Positions 8,390 to 14,029 of a stretch of 14,029 bases of DNA are shown one piece after another. The notes beneath the pieces are model-generated. The model was not told where the DNA came from. It searched no databases and was given only the letters and a program-made list of their open reading frames with translations. The position numbers and the translations under genes are program-made. Source of the DNA: Scenedesmus sp. ARA3 (Eukaryota > Chlorophyta > Chlorophyceae > Sphaeropleales > Scenedesmaceae); assembly GCA_004335835.1 (NCBI GenBank), contig RWJK01001598.1, positions 1 through 14,029 on the forward strand, given 5' to 3'. Each line of letters starts with the position of its first letter. Position 1 is the first letter of the stretch.

Positions 8390-10738
8390 CTGTGCTGCGC
8401 CTGCGCACCCTGCATGTGCCCCCTCCATGCAGCACCTTGATGCGTGGGGCTACCTGTTGGTGGGCCTGGCAGCAGCACTGCCCTGCGTGGTGGTGCCGCT
8501 GCTGCTGCCAAACAAGGTGCGGGCTGCGGCAACCCTAACAGTGCAGCAATTGCTTTGGTTGTTGTGATGGCTGCACAGCAGCTGAAGGCGCACACATTCT
8601 TGGGCTCTGTTGCCTCCTCTTGCCGCTGCTGCAGCAGCTGTTGTATGGACTGCACCGCAAGGCACTGCATACTATTTGCGCATCAAATGAGTGTCACTGC
8701 AGCCAGGGCATGCGTGATAGCACTGGGTGCCGATGATCGCTGCTGCTGCTGCTGCACACTGGCTTATCGTGCCTGCTGCATGCCTGCCTGTCGCGCTTGC
8801 GCCGCATCATCATGCTTGGTTTGGCTGGTTCGGCCCATCATCATGGCTGGTTTGGCCCATTCCCGATTCGTACTGCCCACCCCCACCCCCCGCCCCCGCC
8901 CCACCCCCACCAGGCCAACGTGTGGGTGGCCATCTTTGGCTTCATCGGCAACTACTTCTGGACGCACTACTTCTTCAACCTGCTGGGCGCGGCTTACACG
9001 CTGCCCTCGCACAGACTCAACGGGGTGAGCCCAGCCTGCGCCAGCCATACATGTATGCGCACACAGGCACTGCACAGCAGCAGGCAACGTCAGCGCAAGA
9101 TTGTGCGGGTCTGATCTTGCAGTACAGAAGCCAGGAGGGCTACCAACACAGCAACGTGCGAGGGTCTGAAGGCACGGGTTCCTACAACATGCGCTGCTGC
9201 TGCATTGTTGCCGCTGCTGCACTGCCACTGCTGCTGCTGCTGCTGCTGCTGCAGATCCCTCTGGTCATGTTCCTGATGACGCACGCCTACTTCCTGTTCT
9301 ACCACGCACTGGCCAACCTGGTGCTGCGCAGGGTGAGCGGGGCTGCCTGCACAGCTGCTGCAGCTGCTGCGCTGCAGCACAAGTGACACGTGCACTGCAC
9401 ATGGATGCTCTGTTCTGCTGCATTGAAGCATCTGGACCTTGTCTGACAACAACAGCCTGCTGCGCATCTACCATCACACCATGCATCTAACTCTCCGCCC
9501 GCAGCTGCAAGTCCGTGTTGCTTACATAATAGCCTCCAGGTCCCTAGTACCTGCTGCCAGCGTGCCCCTCCCTCCTGCCCTGCATGCGTCCAGGTGGAGG
9601 CCCACCTGTGCCATGCGCCACTGGCCACGCGCAAGCTGGCGCGCGCCCTGGCTGTGTTCCTGCTGGCCTACGCGACAGCCTTCATGGAGACGCTCACCAT
9701 CTCACACGTGAGAGGCTGCTGCAGCAGCACTGAAGTGCGGTGCTTAAATTTTGCTGGTGATGTCATGGTTCGTGATGGGTGTCAACATGTCATACATGAG
9801 GGGCTCAGCAGCAGCAGCAGCAGCAGCAGCTGGGGGGCGGTCCTCAACTGTGCTTGTGGTGGCATGGGCCGTGATGGGGGTGACCTGCTGAGCTGCACTG
9901 AAAGTGACTCGATTTAGCATTGCTCAACATTTATGTCATTGCTGTGCGGTACGTTGCTGCTGTCCTGTGTCGCCCTCTTCAACACACACTTCTCTTCAGC
10001 CGTGTCCGCTGGCAATCCTGATCTGCCGCGGCCTGTGTATGCGCCCCCTGGCTGCACCTGCTTCCCCGCTGCCGCAGTTCCCCTACTACACCTTTGTGGA
10101 CCGCAGCAAGATGTACAGCGTGGGCAGCCTGTTTTACGCCATCTACTTCTTCGTGAGCTTCCCCATGTTCATGCGCCTGGACGAGACCCCGCAGGGCCGA
10201 CGCTGGAGCCTGCGCGAGGTGAGCCCGGTGGTGTCAATGGTTGTTTGCTGGACTTGTGAATTTGCAATGCTGCGCTGTGTGTAGCATGTATACACACCGC
10301 TGTCATCCTAGAGCCAGCAATCACCTTCTTTGGCTTATAGGCGTCCGCTAGCCCTTGTTGACAGGCTGGCGATATCAGCACCTGCTGGTATCTTTGCCCG
10401 CTTGGTTCAGGCGCCGGACCCTATTGCTTGCAGCCAGCGCGGCACCATTGGCTGCAAGACCAATGCATGTCTCATGCACCCGCATTCTTCAGCAACGTCC
10501 GACCATGTGCCGCCCCGTGCTGTGCTGTGCTGTGCTGTGCTGTGCTGTGCTGTGCTGTGCTGTGCTGTGCTGTGCTGTGCTTTCCCACGCTGCTGGGCCG
10601 TAGGTGTGCCTGGACGCGCTGGCTGCAGGCATGCTGGTGACGCTGCTGCTGGACCTGTGGCGCATCACAGTGGGGGGCATCGTGGACTCACCGGCAGCGG
10701 CAGCAGGCCTGCAGTGGGCGGTGGAGGTGCAAGGATAG
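7728..10738 (+). CDS. CPI1: Cycloeucalenol cycloisomerase (cyclopropyl sterol isomerase), 8 exons
   Basis: CPI1 (EC 5.5.1.9) opens the 9,19-cyclopropane ring of cycloeucalenol to give obtusifoliol in the ER membrane, a step specific to cycloartenol-based sterol synthesis in plants and green algae. Exons: 7728-7737, 7976-8094, 8433-8516, 8914-9024, 9255-9332, 9594-9707, 10078-10218, 10604-10738 (stop TAG). The first intron is phase 1, the rest phase 0. Recognition rests on NPSKRWAELFFLAYSPFW, GFIGNYFWTHYFFNLLGA, LMTHAYFLFYHALAN, AFMETLTISHFPYY and VGSLFYAIYFFVSFPMF, in family order. The product is about 263 aa against 280 for the Arabidopsis enzyme; the shortfall is largely a loop between membrane segments 2 and 3 for which I find no exon. 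The tiny first exon (MSTG/SSW) is chosen because it supplies an ATG with the right phase and an AG|GTA donor; it is the least certain part. Confidence 0.93.
8347..8388 (+). repeat. (CTG)14 in CPI1 intron 2
   Basis: Fourteen perfect CTG units lie 45 bp upstream of the exon 3 acceptor. Similar runs are (CTG)8 at 9228-9251, ending directly in the exon 5 acceptor CAG, and on the minus strand the runs at 1011-1040 and 3336-3362 before the acceptors of FIP1 exons 12 and 8. The rest of intron 2 (8095-8432) holds nothing recognisable. Confidence 0.9.
8517..8913 (+). other. CPI1: CPI1 intron 3, with a local direct repeat
   Basis: This 397-bp stretch joins PLLLPNK to ANVWVAIF. A direct repeat of about 25 bp resembling CATCATCATGGCTGGTTTGGC (near 8806 and 8837) sits before a C-rich polypyrimidine tract and the CAG acceptor. 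Plant enzymes have about 13 extra residues here, including RYWVK. I searched all three forward frames for such a mini-exon and found none. Confidence 0.6.
9708..10077 (+). other. CPI1: CPI1 intron 6, no recognised content
   Basis: The 370-bp intron lies between LTISH and FPYYTFVDR. It has a short CAG run at about 9809 and two loosely similar GTGATGGG segments (about 9772 and 9871), nothing else. Confidence 0.6.
10517..10580 (+). repeat. TGTGC pentanucleotide array
   Basis: Twelve perfect TGTGC units (10521-10580) plus a partial one lie in the last CPI1 intron, 24 bp before the exon 8 acceptor (10603). Otherwise this 385-bp intron (10219-10603) has no recognisable content. Confidence 0.92.
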
Positions 10739-10956
10739 ACGCAAACTGGGCTGTTGCTAGGCGTTGCAATGCATTTCCAGCTCTAGGTGTGAACTCCAGT
10801 GCGAACTGGCTGCACCAGCTGACGGTCGTTGTCAAGCACTGTGCCGCATAAATTTTTCTGCAAGTCATAAAGCTTGTAACGTTTTTTGCCAGAAAAACTC
10901 GAGACCTGGCGTTGCGGTTGCGTTGCATTGTGTTGCCAGACGCCCAATCCGAGGCA
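10739..10956 (+). promoter_or_regulatory. Short CPI1-JmjC intergenic region
   Basis: These 218 bp must hold the CPI1 3' UTR, its poly(A) site, and the promoter and leader of the JmjC gene. Apart from the TGTAA and a short TTTTTT tract at about 10882 nothing specific is seen. The region lacks the CAG/CTG runs that crowd the rest of the window. Confidence 0.5.
10875..10879 (+). terminator. TGTAA poly(A) signal for CPI1
   Basis: TGTAA lies 137 nt past the CPI1 stop, just before a T-rich stretch. TGTAA is the usual poly(A) signal in chlorophycean algae. No AATAAA is present nearby. It suggests the CPI1 transcript ends only about 50-80 bp before the next gene's start codon. Confidence 0.55.
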
Positions 10957-12609
10957 ATGCCCTCGTACGATCGAAGCGCTGACAAGAACCAACAAGTAAG
11001 CCCATCCCAGCAGCAAACCAAGTATGATTTTGATAATTTGCGCAGTGCTGCGGTTTTGAAGCGGAAAGTAGTTCCAGTTGGCGCGCTGTGCACACAACCG
11101 AATTCAGCAGACGCTGAAGCAGACGCTGGAGCAGACAGAATGAGCCAACGAGGACGAGGAAAAATTATACCTAGGCAGAAGAAGGACTCTTTGCCTGAGA
11201 GCTTCAGCAACAGTGTCGTCGCTGTTGATCCATCACGTAGCAGCAGCAGGTGAGCAGCTATGGACCAGGTGCTCCAACAACCAACCTGCTGTTCTGCAGG
11301 TATGTGCTGTCCACAAACCATACCATAACTCACCAAACCCGTGTGCTGCCCTCCGCAGCACCACAAGTGCTGAGCGCAGCAGCAAACCTTCAGTCGCAGC
11401 AACCAGCAGCACAGCAGTAACACTAGCTGCCAGCTTAGCATGCAGCAAGCCCTCCAAGCCAACCACTGACAACGCTGCTTGCAGGCAGCTCAGCAGCACC
11501 ACCAGCAGCAGCGGCACAGGTTCTTGGCGCTGCGCGGCATACTTGCAGGCTGGTCATGTCACAGAGCTGCAGCATCAGCAGCTGGGCACAGCCAAAAGCA
11601 GGCAGCTGCTGGCTGCGCATGAGCCGGTGCTGCTGCGCGGCTTGCAGCTCGCAACATGCCAGCTGGCCAGCGATGTTGTTGGCAGCAGGAAGAGCGGCAC
11701 TGCTGCTGCTGCTGCTGCTGTGCCCACTGACAGTGCAGTGCCTGCTGCCGGGCAGCAGGGTGAGGTGGAGGTGCTGTGCAGCCCTGCTGATGTCAACCGC
11801 TTCATCGCTGCAGGTGCGCGCCGCGGTCAAAACCTCAGCGCCAGCAAATTCAGTTTTGAAACTCCTGAGTTTTTGAGACGCTATATTTTTTGTGTAATCA
11901 GGATCCACGAGCGGTGATGCTGCAGCTTATGAGCTGCACTGCTGTAATGCTTGTAACGAGTTTGCACTGGCCTGCTGCTTAGAATCTCCCCCACAAACCC
12001 CACCCAGCGACGTTGGCCAGTTGCACGTTGCTGCTGCCTGCGCTGCTTGGGCCGCACCGCCCATCACTGTCACCAATGTGCCACATTGCCGCTGCTGCCT
12101 GCTGCTTAGACCTGAGCAAGAATGCACCCGGCAGCTACTACCACCTGCGCAAGCCTGAGACCACCCGCCTGGCCATGACCTTCAGCACCTGGCTGGCCGC
12201 ATGGCAGAGCTGGACGCACAGCAGGCTGCTGCTGCAGGTGGGTCCAGGGGGAGCATGTACAAGAACGAATTGCATGCATACTGGCCAGCAGGTGCCTGCT
12301 TGCACTGCAGCAACACCTGTGCTGTGAAGTGCACGCAGCTGGCTTGACCTGCAGCAGCAGCAGCAGCAGCGGCAGCAGCGATAGCCTGTTGCCGGCAACG
12401 CCAAATGGCCAACACCTACAGCTCTCAGCACTTCTGGCGGAGCTGAGCCTGTGGTGCTTGCTTGCTTGACTTGCTGGTGCAGGTGCATGTCTGTCAGTGG
12501 GAGCTGCGAACGCCTAAAGCAACAGCCAGCAGCAGCGAGTCAGCAGCGCCCTCAGTGCAGCTGCGGCCCAATCGAGCCATATGGCCACACCTACCACAAC
12601 TGCTGCGTC

Positions 12610-12647
<38 letters not shown>

Positions 12648-13997
12648 TCAGCAGCAGGCTCAGCAGGCTTAACAGCTGTAGCACTGCTTGACTGGCCGCT
12701 GCTGCAACAGCTGCTGCATGATGGCCAGTACCAGGCCCAGGGTGGGCTGCAGCTGCTGGCAGGGGGGCGGGACGCGCTGCTGCCTGCCAAGTATGAGACA
12801 CATGACAGGCTGCTGTGCCAGGTGAGCCAGCAGGGTGGACGCATTCAGTGGTGAATCAGGCAGGACACAAATCACATGGGTGCACCCGCAGATGCATGCA
12901 CCACACTGTTGGCCATGCAAACGCAGAAGCCTCTTTACTCTCAATCCAGAGAATTGCGCAGCAGTATACTTGTACTATCAAGTTGCACAAGCGCTGCTGT
13001 TTGTGCCGCCTGCTGTGCCAGGTGTCTGGCAGGCAGCGGCTGCTGCTGGTGCCCCCTGAGCAGGGCTTCAGGGGCGTCTACCCCTTCCCTGTGGCGCACC
13101 CGTATGACGGCTACAGCTGCGTGGACTGGGAGGAGCCCGAGCTGAGCCACTGGCCGGCAGCAGCAGAGGTGGACGGCTGCATCCGGCAGCAGCAGAGTTG
13201 GACGGCTGCATGCGGCAGCAGCAAAGGCAGCAGCAGCAGCAGCAGCAGCAGCCGCAGCAGCAGGAGCAGCTATCTGTTTTGGCAGTCAGAGGTCGCGTGG
13301 CCTTGCTGGCATGTTCGCACTGCAGCCATCTGTTAGTGTGTCTACGGCTTGGTCAACAGTGCAGGGTCTGGCTACCTACTGCTGCAGATGCTGCATGTGA
13401 GGCTCATCTAGCTGGTGCTGCTGCTGCTGCCCACAGGTGAGGGGCGTCACTTGTAACCTGGCTCCTGGCGACTCGCTGCTGATCCCTGCATACTGGTTCG
13501 TGCACAGGTGCGCCCTAGCAGCCATGCTGCTTTGATTGAGTTGGTTGATGGGCTGCAGCTTGCAGCTTACACACTGTCACATCAGTGATGCATCAAGCAT
13601 TGAGTGAAGCTGCGCATTGCCAGAAGCCGCTATCACATCACATACAGGTCCCACATGCATGTCACGCAGCACTGTACGGTGTGCATAGTAAGAACACATC
13701 CCGTTCAACAGGCCTGGAACTGCCGCACTGCTGGGCTGATCCGTTGCCTGTTCATGAAACTGCATCTGCTGCTTGTGCAGCCAGCTGCTGCAGCCAGCCT
13801 GCGTGGCGCTCTCATGCAGCCTGCAGCCGCAGCCCGTCAAGCTGCAGAGGCCCGGGGCACTGCTGATGCAGCTGTCGCGCATGATTGAGCTGTGGCTGGC
13901 TGCAGAGGCCAGGGCTGCCAATGTGCGGCAGTGGCTGCTGGTGAGCAGGGCTGGCACTGTTTTGCAGGTGGCACACCACCATGTGCTGTCAGTGTAG
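10957..13997 (+). CDS. JmjC/cupin-8 (FIH-like) domain protein with degenerate cofactor site, 7 exons
   Basis: Exons by phase: 10957-11249, 11359-11813, 12110-12237, 12483-12821, 13022-13168, 13437-13507, 13781-13997 (stop TAG). About 549 aa. The first 200 residues are Ser/Ala-rich and basic (QRGRGKIIPRQKK) with no known domain. The FIH-type JmjC fold follows: EPVLLRGL, SPADVNRFI, YYHLRKPETT, DRLLCQVSGRQRLLLVPPEQ, YPFPVAHPYDGYSCVDWEEPE and NLAPGDSLLIPAYWFVHS, then a helical C-terminus (QLSRMIELWLAAEARA). Relatives such as FIH and TYW5 are Fe(II)/2-oxoglutarate hydroxylases. Here the HxD pair reads K395-Y-E397 and only the distal His (H477) remains, so catalysis is doubtful. Exon 1 is joined on phase alone; exon 5 may extend to a second donor at 13292. 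The fold is fairly sure; the substrate is unknown. Confidence 0.75.
12611..12646 (+). repeat. (CAG)12 inside the JmjC coding sequence
   Basis: Twelve CAG units in exon 4 are read in the AGC frame and give a poly-Ser stretch followed by SAAGSAG, within a loop of the JmjC domain. FIP1 reads the same repeat as poly-Gln or poly-Ala. The insert seems to be a repeat expansion tolerated in a loop. Confidence 0.8.
12810..13024 (+). repeat. Perfect direct repeat at both ends of JmjC intron 4
   Basis: CTGCTGTGCCAGGTG occurs at 12810-12824, across the donor, and at 13010-13024, across the acceptor. The offset is exactly 200 bp, equal to the intron length. Both contain CAG|GTG, so splicing removes one repeat unit plus the intervening DNA. 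This is the arrangement expected when an intron arises by tandem duplication of an AGGT-containing exon piece. Confidence 0.85.
13165..13222 (+). repeat. 29-bp tandem duplication at the donor of JmjC exon 5
   Basis: Two adjacent 29-bp units (13165-13193 and 13194-13222) differ at two positions. The first begins AGAG|GTGG and supplies the chosen donor; the second has AGAGTTGG, so its GT is lost. Another GT donor in the same phase lies at 13292 and would add about 41 Ser-rich residues. Confidence 0.7.
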
Positions 13998-14017
13998 TCC
14001 ATGGTGTGGTGGATATC

Positions 14018-14029
14018 TTTTTTTTTTTT
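14018..14029. repeat. T12 run at the window end
   Basis: Twelve T residues close the window 21 bp after the JmjC stop codon. It may be a natural T tract in the 3' UTR or the ragged end of an assembled contig. Confidence 0.6.

Larger units (their letters stand above)
12777..13507 (+). other. JmjC core: altered HxD pair, intact distal His
   Basis: Exons 4-6 hold the double-stranded beta-helix core. In FIH the equivalent strand reads TPAHYDEQQN, with Fe ligands H199 and D201 and 2OG lysine K214. Here it reads LPAKYETHDR, giving T to L392, H to K395, D to E397 and N to R401, and the K214 position is Q410 in GRQR. The downstream PAYWFVH keeps the third ligand (H477). Several independent losses at the cofactor site point to a pseudo-hydroxylase. 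The surrounding fold residues (VPPEQ, YPFPVAHPYD, PGDSLLIP) are well kept. Confidence 0.65.

Noticed and set aside
10517..10580. Telomere-like repeat
   Set aside because: TGTGC is not the TTTTAGGG-type algal telomere unit and the array sits within an intron.
10996..11010. GTAAGC donor inside JmjC exon 1 (after KNQQ)
   Set aside because: The nearest AG is about 15 bp on, and the unspliced frame stays open and joins exon 2 in phase at 11249.
13941..13967. A GTGAGC...TTTTGCAG intron in the last JmjC exon
   Set aside because: At 27 nt it is too short to splice. It is a multiple of three without a stop, so the exon is read straight through to TAG at 13995.

Overview
The window looks like nuclear DNA from a green alga, most likely a core chlorophyte. 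I infer this from many short GC-rich introns with GTGAGC-type donors and (C/T)TGCAG-type acceptors, pervasive CAG/CTG triplet runs in both exons and introns, a TGTAA-type poly(A) signal, and a plant-type sterol gene (cycloeucalenol cycloisomerase). No bacterial, phage or transposon-encoded gene is visible. The organism assignment is an inference; no rRNA or organelle marker is present.

Three protein genes fill the window once spliced exons are reconstructed by phase. (1) Minus strand, 7187 down to the left edge: a FIP1-like subunit of the cleavage/polyadenylation specificity factor. Twelve exons join in phase for 1015 codons, carrying the diagnostic Fip1 motif and, unusually, two C-terminal CCHC zinc knuckles; the 3' end lies outside the window. 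(2) Plus strand, 7728-10738: cycloeucalenol cycloisomerase (CPI1), eight exons, about 263 aa. Seven of the exons each carry one membrane segment. (3) Plus strand, 10957-13997: a FIH/cupin-8-type JmjC protein, about 549 aa, whose metal- and 2-oxoglutarate-binding residues look degraded. FIP1 and CPI1 diverge from a 540-bp shared upstream region. CPI1 and the JmjC gene are head to tail, 218 bp apart. The three have unrelated roles (mRNA 3'-end formation, sterol synthesis, a JmjC fold), so nothing suggests a functional cluster.

The most striking non-genic signal is a recurrent pattern in the introns: short, often near-identical copies of the adjacent exon edge, including the splice site and the first or last codons, lie 29-370 bp away, mostly inside the neighbouring intron. 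I count five clear cases in FIP1, one with four copies, and two in the JmjC gene; one of those is a perfect 15-nt direct repeat at both ends of an intron, exactly 200 bp apart. This fits intron birth or growth by tandem duplication of AG|GT-containing exon edges and would leave many decoy splice sites. A 33-bp minisatellite, a TGTGC pentamer array and CTG runs sit just upstream of several real acceptors.
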